From Comamonadaceae bacterium OTU4NAUVB1 (GTDB taxonomy: Bacteria; Pseudomonadota; Gammaproteobacteria; Burkholderiales; Burkholderiaceae_C), in NCBI GenBank assembly GCA_024372625.1, contig CP099605.1:310001-374000 (forward strand): DNA of 64,000 nt, read 5' to 3'. Of this stretch, positions 8,465 through 17,830 are shown one piece after another (the first letter of the stretch is position 1; every line of letters starts with the position of its first letter). The notes under the pieces were generated by a model that saw only the letters and a program-made list of their open reading frames with translations, had not been told where the DNA came from and did not search any database. A program made the translations under genes and the position numbers.

Positions 8465-9445
8465 TCACGCGAAGTGGTCGAAGGCGGTGAAGCGCTGCGC
8501 GACCGGGGCGCCGGCGGCGTCGACGATGCGCAGGCCGGGCTCGGCGTCGATGCGGCCGATGCGCGCGACCGGCGTGTCGGCATCGCGCCCGGCGCGTTCG
8601 ACGGCGGCGCGGGCGGCGGCCGGGGCGGTGAACACCAGCTCGTAGTCGTCGCCCCCGGAGAGCGCGCACAGGCGCAGCAGGTCGGTGTCCAGGCCCGCGT
8701 CGGCGCCCGGCGCGCCCAGCGCCACCCGCGCGGCGGCGGCGTCGGCGTCGAGCGTGGCGCCGACGCCGCTGGCCTCCAGGAGGTGGCGCAGGTCACCGAC
8801 CAGGCCGTCGCTGACGTCGAGCGCCGCCGTGGCGACGCGGCGCAGGGCCAGCCCCAGCGCCACGCGCGGCGTGGGCGTCTCCATGCGCCGGCGCGCCAGC
8901 GCGAAGGCGGCCGCCGGCAGGTCCAGCGTGCCGCGGAACACCTCCAGCGCCAGCCGGGCGTCGCCCAGCGTGCCGCTGACCCAGACGTCGTCCCCCGCGC
9001 GCGCGCCCGAGCGCAGCAGCGCCGCGCCGGGCGGCACCTCGCCGAAGACGGTGATGCAGACATTGAGCGGGCCGCGCGTGGTGTCGCCGCCGACCAGTTC
9101 GCAGCCGTGCGCGTCGGCCAGGGCGAAGAGGCCGCGCGAGAAGCCCTCGAGCCAGTCCTCGTCGACCGCCGGCAGCGCCAGCGCCAGGGTGAAGGCCAGC
9201 GGCCTCGCGCCGCAGGCGGCCAGGTCGCTCAGGTTGACCGCCAGCGCCTTGTGGCCCAGGCGCGCCGGCGCGACGGTCGACAGGAAGTGACGCCCCTCCA
9301 CCAGCATGTCCGAGGAGACCGCCAGCTGCATCCCCGGCGCCGGCGCCAGCAGGGCGCAGTCGTCGCCCACGCCCAGGGGCGAGCGCGTGGCGGGGCGCCT
9401 GAAGTAGCGCGCGATGAGGCCGAACTCGCCCAGCGCGCCCGTCAT
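8465..9445 (-). CDS. thiL: Thiamine-phosphate kinase
   Basis: 326 residues. It begins with the PurM-like signature [12 protein letters not shown] and [12 protein letters not shown], followed by [33 protein letters not shown] and [12 protein letters not shown]. These bind ATP-Mg and thiamine monophosphate to form thiamine diphosphate. The ATG overlaps the stop of the upstream carboxylate-amine ligase by 4 bp. Confidence 0.95.
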   Translation of the reverse strand: MTGALGEFGLIARYFRRPATRSPLGVGDDCALLAPAPGMQLAVSSDMLVEGRHFLSTVAPARLGHKALAVNLSDLAACGARPLAFTLALALPAVDEDWLEGFSRGLFALADAHGCELVGGDTTRGPLNVCITVFGEVPPGAALLRSGARAGDDVWVSGTLGDARLALEVFRGTLDLPAAAFALARRRMETPTPRVALGLALRRVATAALDVSDGLVGDLRHLLEASGVGATLDADAAAARVALGAPGADAGLDTDLLRLCALSGGDDYELVFTAPAAARAAVERAGRDADTPVARIGRIDAEPGLRIVDAAGAPVAQRFTAFDHFA

Positions 9446-10629
9446 GCGCCGCCTCCGCGAAAGCGCAGCGCCGCCTGGCGCACCACCTCCGGCAGCATCT
9501 TCTCGCGCGCCTGCCGCTCGCGCAGCCAGCGCGCGTCGTTGTGGCCGCGCTCGACGTCGGTGCGCAGGCTTGCGATGGCGCGCGTGGCGTTGAGCGCCTC
9601 GCTGTGCCATTCGAGCTCGGTCATGGTCATCAGGATGTGGTCGCGCAGCGGCATGTGGTCGCCGGTGGCCGGGTCGACGTAGACCGCGTCGAGCCCGAAG
9701 CGGCAGGCCTGGAAGCGGTTGTAGGTGTAGACGAGGTAGTCGTCCTCGGTCGGCACGAAGGGCTGTTCCTGCAGGAACCACGCGCCCAGCGACTGCACGT
9801 AGCCGGCCAGCGCGGCGGCGCGCTCCACCGTGAGCGGGGTGTCGAAGACGCGGATCTCGATGGTGCCGAACTCCGGCTTGGGCCGGATGTCCCAGTAGAA
9901 GTCCTTCATGCTGGTGACCACGCCGGTGCGGGTCATGCGCTCGAAGTAGTTGCCGAATTCGTCCCAGCTCAGGGTGAAGGGCGCGCGGCCCGACAGCGGG
10001 AAGGCGAACACCGAATTCAGCCGCGCCGAGTCGAACTGCGTGTCCTGCCCCTGCACGTAGGGGCTGGAGGCCGACAGCGCGATGAAGTGCGGGATGTAGC
10101 GGCTCATGCGGTGCAGCATCAGGAGCGCCGCGTCGGCGTCGGGGCAGCCGATGTGCACGTGCTGGCCGAAGATGGTGAACTGCTTGGAGAGGTAGCCGTA
10201 GAGCTCGGAGAGCTGGCGAAAGCGCGGCTTGTCGTAGATGCGCTGCTCGTGCCACTGCTGGAAGGCGTGCGTGCCACCGCCGAGCACGGCGATGTTGAGC
10301 CGGTCGGCGTTCCTGACCAGCGCGTCCCGGATGGGCGTGAGCTGGTCGATCACGTCCTGCGCCGAGTGGCACACGTCCGTCGAGATCTCGATCATGCTGG
10401 AGGTCATCTCCGGCACCACGCTGCCGGGCAGCGGCGTCTCGGCCATCAGGCGCAGCATGTCCTCTGCATAGGGCGCGAGGTCGTAGTCGTGCGTGTTGAC
10501 CAGCTGCAGTTCCAGCTCCACGCCCAGCGACAGCGCGCGCGAGTCGTTGAAGGGTTCGAGCGCGACGGTGCGGTCGGCGCGCGCCGGCAGCGGGCGTGCC
10601 TGGGGGGAGTCCAGCGGCTGCGTGCTCAT
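9442..10629 (-). CDS. Carboxylate-amine ligase, YbdK/GCS2 type (glutamate-cysteine ligase-like)
   Basis: 395 residues. [38 protein letters not shown] and [11 protein letters not shown] are the GCS2-family motifs that bind ATP-Mg and glutamate. E. coli YbdK has weak gamma-glutamylcysteine ligase activity; in many Burkholderiales this type is annotated as glutamate-cysteine ligase. The gene overlaps both neighbours by 4 bp (Kef-like antiporter upstream, thiL downstream). Whether it makes gamma-glutamylcysteine or another amide is not decided by sequence. Confidence 0.88.
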   Translation of the reverse strand: MSTQPLDSPQARPLPARADRTVALEPFNDSRALSLGVELELQLVNTHDYDLAPYAEDMLRLMAETPLPGSVVPEMTSSMIEISTDVCHSAQDVIDQLTPIRDALVRNADRLNIAVLGGGTHAFQQWHEQRIYDKPRFRQLSELYGYLSKQFTIFGQHVHIGCPDADAALLMLHRMSRYIPHFIALSASSPYVQGQDTQFDSARLNSVFAFPLSGRAPFTLSWDEFGNYFERMTRTGVVTSMKDFYWDIRPKPEFGTIEIRVFDTPLTVERAAALAGYVQSLGAWFLQEQPFVPTEDDYLVYTYNRFQACRFGLDAVYVDPATGDHMPLRDHILMTMTELEWHSEALNATRAIASLRTDVERGHNDARWLRERQAREKMLPEVVRQAALRFRGGGA

Positions 10630-11918
10630 CGCCGGGTCTCCCGGTCGTCGTCGTCGGCCGCGAACGTCATGAAGGCCTCGGGTCGCCAGGGCCGCGAACT
10701 CTCGCCGCAGGCGTGGACCGCCACCGTCGCCAGCACCGCGCCGAGCATCTCCATCACCAGGATCGTCGGCAGCGCGATCTGCGTGATCATGGCGCCCAGC
10801 AGCGGCGAGGCGGTGGAGAAGTTCGACGCGATCAGCAGCGCGATCGAGGACAGCGGCGACATCGCGCAGCCGACCCAGAAGGCCTGCTTCCAGCTCGCGC
10901 CGCTGCCCGGATTGGCGATGGCGACGCCGGCGATCTTGGCCAGCGCGCGCACGCCGATGAGCGCCATCACCACGCCGGCGACCGGCACGCTCCAGTCGCC
11001 CTGCGCCGCGACGATGGACACCAGCACGAACATCAGCATGGTCAGCAGCGACGCCGCCGTGCCCAGCTGGCGCTGCCACGCCCACGGCTTGGGATTGAGC
11101 TGCTTGAGCAGGATGCCGCCGATGAGGGCCGCCAGCGCGGCCGCGCCCCCCAGGTGCGCCGCCACCGCCGCGCCCGCGCCGATGATCGCCAGCAGCAGGA
11201 TGGCGGTGTTCTCGCTGGTCGGGCTCATCACGCGCAGCGCCGAGCGCAGCGCCAGCGCCATCAGCGCGCCCACCACGAACGACAGGCCCAGCACCACCAG
11301 CACCGGGTGCAGCCGGCCCATCAGGCCCTCGGGGCCGCGCTCGAGCAGGCCGGCCTGCGCGTAGCCCAGCGCCAGCGCGTAGAAGGTGTTGAGCGCGGCC
11401 AGCGTCATGGCGCGCTCGGTCATGGGGCCGGAGGCGCGCGTGTCCATGACCACGCGGCCGAGCACCGCCGGCGAGGCGACGATGGCCATCAGCGCCACCG
11501 GGTTGGCCACCGGGTCGGGCACGCCCATCGCGTGCAGGGTCCAGAAGACCGCGAAGTAGGTCAGGGCCGATTCGAGCAGGCTCTGCAGCAGCACGCGCGG
11601 GTTGTGGCGGAACCAGCGCAGCGGCAGCCGCCCGCCGGCCTCGAACAGCACGATCGCCACGCCCAGCTCCAGCAGGAACAGCGGGATGCCCTGCAGCGGC
11701 CACACCGCGCCCTCGAAGCCGGCCAGGCCGACGGCCGTGCCGACCATCGAGTAGCCCACCACCTTGGGCAGCCCGAGGTAGCGCTGCACCAGGTGGCCGG
11801 CGGCGGCGGCGGCGGCCAGCAGCAGCGCCCACAGCACGGTCGGCAGCCCGGCCGAGGGCCGCAGCCATTCGGCCCAGAAGCCCAGCAGGTCGGCCGGCAG
11901 GAGCGAGGACGGGTTCAT
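10626..11918 (-). CDS. Kef-type monovalent cation:proton antiporter (CPA2), membrane domain only
   Basis: 430 residues with about twelve hydrophobic segments. [20 protein letters not shown] and [17 protein letters not shown] resemble the CPA2 transport core, and [10 protein letters not shown] fits the family's ion-binding region. The protein ends after the last helix and a short tail ([10 protein letters not shown]), so it lacks the RCK/TrkA-N domain of KefB/KefC. The start overlaps the stop of the Gcr-like gene and its stop overlaps the start of the ligase gene. Confidence 0.85.
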   Translation of the reverse strand: MNPSSLLPADLLGFWAEWLRPSAGLPTVLWALLLAAAAAAGHLVQRYLGLPKVVGYSMVGTAVGLAGFEGAVWPLQGIPLFLLELGVAIVLFEAGGRLPLRWFRHNPRVLLQSLLESALTYFAVFWTLHAMGVPDPVANPVALMAIVASPAVLGRVVMDTRASGPMTERAMTLAALNTFYALALGYAQAGLLERGPEGLMGRLHPVLVVLGLSFVVGALMALALRSALRVMSPTSENTAILLLAIIGAGAAVAAHLGGAAALAALIGGILLKQLNPKPWAWQRQLGTAASLLTMLMFVLVSIVAAQGDWSVPVAGVVMALIGVRALAKIAGVAIANPGSGASWKQAFWVGCAMSPLSSIALLIASNFSTASPLLGAMITQIALPTILVMEMLGAVLATVAVHACGESSRPWRPEAFMTFAADDDDRETRR

Positions 11919-13966
11919 CGGCCGGCTCCCACGGGCAGGAAGAAGCTGGTCGCGCGGCGGCGCCAGCGCGCGAGGATGGCCGCCCGGATGAGCACGCGGT
12001 CGGCGCGGCTGACGCTGTGCGCGCGCAGCGCCAGCCGGAAGGCGCAGTAGAAGCTCACGCCGACGTTGAGCGCGCCGATCGCGGGGATCGCGGCCACCGC
12101 CCACCACAGCGCGGGCAGGTGCAGCGCGGACGGCCCGATCGACGCGGCGGCGGCGGCGATCTGCCCGGCCGACAGCGTGACGTGGCGCACGTCCAGTCCG
12201 AGCCCGAAGAAGGCGGCGAAGGCCGGCGCGAGGCCCAGCATGAAGCCCAGCGAGATGTTGGAGGCGAAACCCGAGACGTGCGTGCGCATGAAGCCGGCCC
12301 AGCGCCGCGCGCGCCGCGCGCCGAGCACGGCGCCGATGCGCGGGTTGTGGCGCAGGGCCGAGTCCAGCCGGTGCAGCACGAAGGCGTTCTCGGTCCAGCC
12401 CGCCACGATGCTGGCGGCGAACAGCAGCACGCCGGTGAAGGCGGCGTAGATCGCCGTCGGCCCGGCCAGGGACAGCGAGGCCAGCACCGCCCGGGCGTGG
12501 GCGTCGTCGAGCACCGGATGGTCGAGCACCGTGCGCGCGAGCACGGCCACCCCCAGCAGCACCGGCACCACCACGCCGAGGTTGCCCAGCACCGCCGCCA
12601 CCTGCGATCGCACCAGGTGCGCGACCTCGTCGACGAAGGCCTCGACGCCGCCCTGGTCCCTGAGGCGGTGCAGCCGCGCGGCCATGGCCGGCGCCGTCAT
12701 GGCCGGCTGCTTGGTGGCCAGCGTGAGGTGCAGCAGCTGGATCGTCACGAAGCTCGCCGCGTACATCGCCCCGGCCCAGAAGCCGCCCCAGAAGGCCGAC
12801 AGGCCGACCGCCACGATGGCGAACTTCATCAGCACCGTGACCCCGGTGAGCGCGCCGCCGCCGGCGGCCTGGCGCAGCATGCGCAGGTAGGCCGCCCGGT
12901 CGCGCGTGATGTAGTGCTCGCCGGCCTCGGCGCTGCGCTCGGTCACCTTGGCCGCCAGCAGCGACGAGTTGGTGGCGATCAGCCCGCGGATCGAGCTGCG
13001 CTCGCCACCCGCGGTCACCAGCCGGCCCACCAGCCGCGCCACGCTCGGCGCCGGAGCCGGCGACAGCACGCAGTCGAGCAGCTCGCGGATGCGCAGCACG
13101 CGCTCGCGCAGTTCGCGCAGGCGGAACACCAGCCCCACCGAGATGCCGTTGTCCTCCAGGTGCGCGTAGACCGACGCGGTCGCGAGGCGGCAGTCGTCGA
13201 GCCGGTCGCGGAACGCGACGAAGGCGGTCTGCAGCGCGGCCGGGTCGGACGGCGCGCGCAGGACCTCCTCGCGCAGACCGTCCAGGGTGCTCATCAGCGT
13301 GCGGAAGGCCCGCGCGCGCGAGGGTTGCGCCACGCCGTCCGGCCCGGTGGGCGCGACCGGGCCCATGCGCAGCCGCAGTTCCGGCGAGAAGCCGGCCGCC
13401 ACCACCTGGCTCGCGCAATAGGTGACGGCGTCCATGACCGTGCGGCGCCAGTCGGCGCAGGGCACGCCGGCGCCGCTGGCGCCGGTCGGCGCCCCGGGGT
13501 CCGCCGCGGCCGTCTCCGCCAGCGCCAGCAGCCCGCCGATGCGCGCGAGCGTCGCCTCGTCGAGCAGCGCGATCCAGCGCGCGTCGAAGTCGCCGGGCAG
13601 CACCATGCGGAACAGGTCCGACGCATCGGTGGTCTCGGGCGTGCCGGGCAGGACCTTGCGGCGCAGCCGCTCGCCCAGCTCGCTGAGGAACGCGGTGCGC
13701 GGCGCGAAGCCGTGGTCCGCCAGCAGCGCCGTGAGGTCGACCGTGCGCGTGAACACCACCCACCAGTCGCGCGCCCGGGCGCGCAGGTCGGCCCTCGCCT
13801 CGATGGCGTCCACCAGCAGCACCGCGCGGCCCGCCGCCGCCTGCGGCGAGGCCCGGTCGCCGCGCACCCAGTCGAACATCCCGATCAGCCAGACGTGGCG
13901 CGTGGCCAGGTCCGCCGCCGGGTCGAGGCGGGCGAGCAGGGTCGACAGATCGCGCACGGCGGCCAT
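11915..13966 (-). CDS. Gcr-type membrane protein ('site-specific recombinase' family, PF10136-like)
   Basis: 683 residues. The N-terminal half is helical and soluble; the C-terminal half has several hydrophobic segments ([76 protein letters not shown]). This matches the large, poorly characterised proteins annotated as site-specific recombinase Gcr in beta- and gammaproteobacteria. No tyrosine- or serine-recombinase motif is visible and the membrane helices argue against a recombinase. Located 37 bp after apaG and translationally coupled to the Kef-like antiporter. Confidence 0.8.
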   Translation of the reverse strand: MAAVRDLSTLLARLDPAADLATRHVWLIGMFDWVRGDRASPQAAAGRAVLLVDAIEARADLRARARDWWVVFTRTVDLTALLADHGFAPRTAFLSELGERLRRKVLPGTPETTDASDLFRMVLPGDFDARWIALLDEATLARIGGLLALAETAAADPGAPTGASGAGVPCADWRRTVMDAVTYCASQVVAAGFSPELRLRMGPVAPTGPDGVAQPSRARAFRTLMSTLDGLREEVLRAPSDPAALQTAFVAFRDRLDDCRLATASVYAHLEDNGISVGLVFRLRELRERVLRIRELLDCVLSPAPAPSVARLVGRLVTAGGERSSIRGLIATNSSLLAAKVTERSAEAGEHYITRDRAAYLRMLRQAAGGGALTGVTVLMKFAIVAVGLSAFWGGFWAGAMYAASFVTIQLLHLTLATKQPAMTAPAMAARLHRLRDQGGVEAFVDEVAHLVRSQVAAVLGNLGVVVPVLLGVAVLARTVLDHPVLDDAHARAVLASLSLAGPTAIYAAFTGVLLFAASIVAGWTENAFVLHRLDSALRHNPRIGAVLGARRARRWAGFMRTHVSGFASNISLGFMLGLAPAFAAFFGLGLDVRHVTLSAGQIAAAAASIGPSALHLPALWWAVAAIPAIGALNVGVSFYCAFRLALRAHSVSRADRVLIRAAILARWRRRATSFFLPVGAGR

Positions 13967-14003
13967 GGCGGGGCGGAGGAGGGGAAAAAGAGGGGGGAGG
14001 AGG

Positions 14004-14405
14004 CTAGTGGAGCACGCGCGGCACGGGCGGCTCGCCGGCATCGTCCTGCGCCTCCAGCACGAACAGCGGCACCGGCACCTCAAAGCGCTCGCCGAGTTCG
14101 TCGATCACCAGGAAGCTGCCGTGCATCGTGCCGCTCGCCGCGCGCAGGCGGCAGCCGCTGGTGTAGCGGAACGACTCGCCCGGCGACATCAGCGGCTGCT
14201 GGCCGACCACGCCCAGCCCCTTGACCTCCTGCCGGTGGCCCGAGGCGTCGTGGATGATCCAGTGCCGCGCGATCAGCTGCGCCGGCACCTTGCCGACGTG
14301 GGTCACGGTGATGGTGTACGAGAAGGTGAAGACGTGGTCGTCCGGGGCCGACTGGTCGGCGAGATAGCGCGGCTCGACCGTCACGCTCAGTGGGTTCTGG
14401 GACAT
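14004..14405 (-). CDS. apaG: Co2+/Mg2+ efflux protein ApaG
   Basis: 133 residues; the first ATG at 14414 would add three residues. Typical ApaG strands are visible: [42 protein letters not shown] and [17 protein letters not shown]. ApaG has a fibronectin-III-like fold; its name reflects a genetic link to cobalt resistance and its biochemical role is unsettled. It is divergent from rpe across about 63 bp, the usual arrangement in Burkholderiales. Confidence 0.95.
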   Translation of the reverse strand: MSQNPLSVTVEPRYLADQSAPDDHVFTFSYTITVTHVGKVPAQLIARHWIIHDASGHRQEVKGLGVVGQQPLMSPGESFRYTSGCRLRAASGTMHGSFLVIDELGERFEVPVPLFVLEAQDDAGEPPVPRVLH

Positions 14406-14468
14406 GGCGTGCATGGTAACTGGAGCCTTTCGTATTCCCTGTCGGAAGGCGCTGCGACAATTCCGACC

Positions 14469-15203
14469 ATGAGCACCCCCCGCGCCCCCTTCCTCATCGC
14501 CCCGTCCATCCTGTCGGCCGACTTCGCCCGCCTGGGCGCCGAGGTCGCCGACGTCATCGCCGCCGGCGCCGACTGGATCCATTTCGACGTGATGGACAAC
14601 CACTACGTCCCCAACCTGAGCTTCGGGCCGATGGTGTGCAAGGCGTTGCGCCCGCACGCGAAGCAGGCCGACGGCACGCCGGTGCCGATCGACGTGCACC
14701 TCATGATCCAGCCGGTCGACGCGCTGGCCGCCGCCTTCGCCGAGGCCGGCGCCGACTACATCAGCTTCCATCCCGACGCCTCGCCGCACGTGCACCGCAG
14801 CATCCAGGCGATCCGCGCGGCGGGCTGCCGGCCGGGGCTGGTGTTCAATCCCGGCACCGGGCTCGAGGCGCTCGACTGGGCGATCGACGAGATCGACCTG
14901 ATCCTGATCATGAGCGTGAACCCCGGCTTCGGCGGCCAGAGCTTCATCGATTCGGCGCTGCGCAAAGTCGAGCAGGCCCGCCGGCGCATCGAGGCCTCGG
15001 GTCGCGACATCCGGCTGGAGGTCGACGGCGGCATCAAGGCGGACAACATCGCGCGCGTGGCCGCCGCCGGCGCGGACACCTTCGTGGCCGGCAGCGCCAT
15101 CTTCGGCACCGGCGACTACCGGGGCGTCATCGACACCATGCGCGGCAACCTCGCCGCCGTGACGGGCGGCGCGGCACCGCGCGGTCAGGCCGTCACGGCT
15201 TGA
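14469..15203 (+). CDS. rpe: Ribulose-phosphate 3-epimerase
   Basis: 244 residues. [55 protein letters not shown] and [12 protein letters not shown] are the full motif set of the TIM-barrel epimerase that interconverts ribulose- and xylulose-5-phosphate. A short insertion ([18 protein letters not shown]) lengthens one loop, as in other Comamonadaceae. The 3' end overlaps the convergent small gene by 11 bp. Confidence 0.97.
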   Translation: MSTPRAPFLIAPSILSADFARLGAEVADVIAAGADWIHFDVMDNHYVPNLSFGPMVCKALRPHAKQADGTPVPIDVHLMIQPVDALAAAFAEAGADYISFHPDASPHVHRSIQAIRAAGCRPGLVFNPGTGLEALDWAIDEIDLILIMSVNPGFGGQSFIDSALRKVEQARRRIEASGRDIRLEVDGGIKADNIARVAAAGADTFVAGSAIFGTGDYRGVIDTMRGNLAAVTGGAAPRGQAVTA

Positions 15204-15558
15204 CCTTGTCGTTGTAGACCTTGTCGGTCACCGGCGCGAGGCTGGTGTCCTGGGTGTCGCCGGCGGCGTCGTCGTGGGCGCGCTTGCCGATGCCGACCGG
15301 GTCGTCGCGGGTGCGGTCGTCGCGCCGTTCCTGCGTGCCCGCGCCACCCGCCGTCTGGTCGCGCTCGTTGGGATTGCGCGGCAGCGATTCGCCGTCCTGG
15401 GTGGCGCGCGTGTTGCCCCGGGCGACCTTGTCGGCGCCGGGCGTGGCCGGCGTGTCGGTGCGGCTCGCCGCGACGTTCTCGCGCGGATCCGGATCGGCGC
15501 CGTCGGCGCCGGCGTCGGAACGGGGGGGCGATGCGGGCTGGGTGTGGGACGGGTTCAT
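15193..15558 (-). CDS. Small hydrophilic, disorder-prone hypothetical protein
   Basis: 121 residues, rich in Asp, Arg, Thr, Gly and Pro with no hydrophobic core, so probably intrinsically disordered. GGAGAG lies 7 nt ahead of the ATG. Composition recalls small stress-associated Burkholderiales proteins (the C-terminal half ends [11 protein letters not shown]), but I recognise no family. Divergent from the AstE-like gene and tail-to-tail with rpe. Confidence 0.6.
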   Translation of the reverse strand: MNPSHTQPASPPRSDAGADGADPDPRENVAASRTDTPATPGADKVARGNTRATQDGESLPRNPNERDQTAGGAGTQERRDDRTRDDPVGIGKRAHDDAAGDTQDTSLAPVTDKVYNDKVKP

Positions 15559-15665
15559 GGGTCGCTCTCTCCTTGTGTCTGGGGCCTCGTGGCGGTTGTC
15601 GGTTCGCGGCTCCCGCGTGTCGGTAGGACCGCCGGGCCGGCGACTGTAGGTAGGATGGTCCGATC

Positions 15666-16679
15666 ATGAAGCCCACCCTTGCGTCCGCCGAATCCGCCCG
15701 CGCCGGCACCCTGCGCGTCCACGCCTTCGAGAGCGTCGAGCCCGGTCCGCGCCTGATCGTGCTGGGCGGCGTGCACGGCGACGAGACCTGCGGCACCGTC
15801 GGCATCGAGCGCGTGCGGGCCGAACTTGACGACGGCGCGCTGCGCCTTGCGCGCGGCGGCCTCACCCTGGTCCCGGTGGCCAATCCGCTCGCCCGCGCGC
15901 TCGGCCGGCGCGAGGGCGAACGCAACCTCAACCGCTCGTTCCGCCCGAGCGTCGCGCCGGCCGACCACGAGGCGCGCCTGACCAACCTGCTGTGCCCGCT
16001 GCTCGAGCGCCACGACGCCCTGCTTGACCTCCACTCCTTCGAGAGCGCCGGCGAGGCGTTCGCGATGATCGGGCCGCGCGACAACGCCGGCCCGCTCGAG
16101 CCCTTCGCCCGTGCCAGCGAGGAGGGCCGCCTCGCGCTGCACCTGGGCACGCCGCGCGTGGTGGAGGGCTGGCTGGACATCTACGCGGCGAGCCTGGCCG
16201 AGCGCGCCGGCGGCGCCGCGCCCGACGAGGCCGCGCTGTCCTTCGGCTGGGGCACCAACGAATACATGCGCAGCCGTGGCGGCTATGGCGTCACCCTCGA
16301 ATGCGGCCAGCACCGCGATCCGGCCGCGCCGGAGGTCGCCTACCGGGCCATCCACGCCGCCCTGCGGCTGCTGGGCCTGATCGAGGCGCCGGCCGCCGCC
16401 GTCGCCGTCGCGCCGCCGCCGCCGCCGCCCACGCTGCTGCGGCTGGTCGGCGTGACCGACCGCCACCACGAAGGCGACCGCTTCGTGCGCGAATGGGCGA
16501 CGTTCGACGCGGTGGCGGCCGGCGAGACCGTCGCCGTACGCGCCGACGGCACGGTGCTGCGGGCCCCGCGCGACGGCGTCATCGTCTTCCCGAACGCCAA
16601 GGCCATCGTCGGCACCGAGTGGTTCTACTTCGCGGTGGCGAGCGATCGCGACCTGGGCGCGCGCACCCCGGGCGTCTGA
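15666..16679 (+). CDS. M14-family succinylglutamate desuccinylase/aspartoacylase-like protein
   Basis: 337 residues. Zinc-site motifs GGVHGDETCG (His and Glu), NLNRSF, LLDLHSFES (second His) and GVTLECGQH (Glu) match the AstE/aspartoacylase carboxypeptidase fold. A Pro8 linker near residue 255 leads to a beta-rich C-terminal domain. The substrate is probably an N-acyl amino acid; no ast catabolic genes are nearby, so an arginine-pathway role is unsupported. Confidence 0.8.
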   Translation: MKPTLASAESARAGTLRVHAFESVEPGPRLIVLGGVHGDETCGTVGIERVRAELDDGALRLARGGLTLVPVANPLARALGRREGERNLNRSFRPSVAPADHEARLTNLLCPLLERHDALLDLHSFESAGEAFAMIGPRDNAGPLEPFARASEEGRLALHLGTPRVVEGWLDIYAASLAERAGGAAPDEAALSFGWGTNEYMRSRGGYGVTLECGQHRDPAAPEVAYRAIHAALRLLGLIEAPAAAVAVAPPPPPPTLLRLVGVTDRHHEGDRFVREWATFDAVAAGETVAVRADGTVLRAPRDGVIVFPNAKAIVGTEWFYFAVASDRDLGARTPGV

Positions 16680-16689
16680 CGGCGCCCGA

Positions 16690-16736
16690 AGCCCACATCC
16701 GCCCGGTTCCTACAGGAGGCGGGCGGATGTGGGGCT
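16690..16736 (+). terminator. Hairpin downstream of the M14-family gene
   Basis: AGCCCACATCCGCCCG (16690-16705) pairs with its complement at 16720-16736, interrupted by one bulged G, around a 14-nt loop. It starts 11 bp after the stop codon and precedes the Ku gene. No T-run follows, so it may be a weak terminator or a repeat-type hairpin. Confidence 0.5.
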
Positions 16737-16770
16737 AGGTTGGGATTTCCGTGTTCCGGGAGAGTTGTCC

Positions 16771-17775
16771 ATGCCCCGTGCCTCGCGTTCCTCGTCCGCC
16801 ACCGCCGCGCCCACCCCGGCGCACGCGCCACGCGCGCTGTGGAAGGGCGCCATCAGCTTCGGGCTGGTGCACATCCCGATCGCCCTCTACCCCGCCACCG
16901 CCGACCACGCCATCGACTTCGACTGGCTCGACAAGCGCACGATGGACCCGGTGGGCTACCGGCGCATCAACAAGAAGACCGGCCGGGAGATCCCGCGCGA
17001 GCAGATCGTCAAGGGGATCGCGTACGAGAGCGGGCGCTACGTGGTGCTCGGCGACGACGAGATCGCCGCCGCCTATCCGACCACCACGCAGACCATCGAG
17101 ATCGAGTGCTTCGTGCCGGCCGACGGCATCCCGTTCATCTACCTGGAGCGGCCCTACTACGTGGCGCCCCTGGGCAAGGCGGCCAAGGTGTACGCCCTGC
17201 TGCGCGAGGCGCTGCACGCCGCCGGCCGCGTCGGCGTGGCGCGGGTGGTGATCCAGACCAAGCAGCACCTGGCCGTGCTGGTGCCCAGCGGGCCGGGCCT
17301 GGTCCTCAACCTGCTGCGCTGGGGCGCCGACATCCGCTCCTGGCAGGACCTGCCGCTGCCCGCCGAGGGCGCGGAGGCCGCCGGCCTGAGCGAGCGCGAG
17401 TTGAAGATGGCCGTCCAGCTGGTCGAGGACATGAGCGGCGACTGGGACCCCGGCGCCTACCGGGATTCGTTCAAGGACGCGATCATGAAGCTGGTCGATC
17501 GCAAGGTCGCCAGCGGCGAGACCTCGGGCGCGGCGCCGCTGGAGGACGCGCCCGATCCGAAGCGCGGCGAGGCCAGGATCCTCGACCTGACCGAACTGCT
17601 GCAACGCAGCCTGCGCAAGGGATCGGACGGGGCGAAGGCGGCGAAGCCCGCCCGCGCCGCCAAGGCCGGCAAGGCCTCGCCCGCCAGTCCGGCCGTCAAG
17701 ACCGCCAAGGCCAAGTCCCCCGGCGCGCGCAAGACCGCCGCGCCGGCCCGGGCGCCGGCACGTCGCGCCGCCTGA
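16771..17775 (+). CDS. ku: Non-homologous end-joining protein Ku
   Basis: 334 residues with a GGGAGAG ribosome-binding site. The start ALWKGAISFGLVHIPIALYPAT is the bacterial Ku signature; IPFIYLERPYYVAP and SWQDLPLP follow in order. The core ends near residue 285; the rest is a Lys/Ala/Pro-rich tail, typical of extended bacterial Ku tails that bind DNA and help threading. Ku homodimers bind double-strand ends and recruit LigD, encoded 55 bp downstream. Confidence 0.96.
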   Translation: MPRASRSSSATAAPTPAHAPRALWKGAISFGLVHIPIALYPATADHAIDFDWLDKRTMDPVGYRRINKKTGREIPREQIVKGIAYESGRYVVLGDDEIAAAYPTTTQTIEIECFVPADGIPFIYLERPYYVAPLGKAAKVYALLREALHAAGRVGVARVVIQTKQHLAVLVPSGPGLVLNLLRWGADIRSWQDLPLPAEGAEAAGLSERELKMAVQLVEDMSGDWDPGAYRDSFKDAIMKLVDRKVASGETSGAAPLEDAPDPKRGEARILDLTELLQRSLRKGSDGAKAAKPARAAKAGKASPASPAVKTAKAKSPGARKTAAPARAPARRAA

Positions 17776-17830
17776 GGCCCGCGCCACGCGGCGAGCGCGC
17801 ACCCATCGCCCGCAAGCAAGGAGTTCCGCC

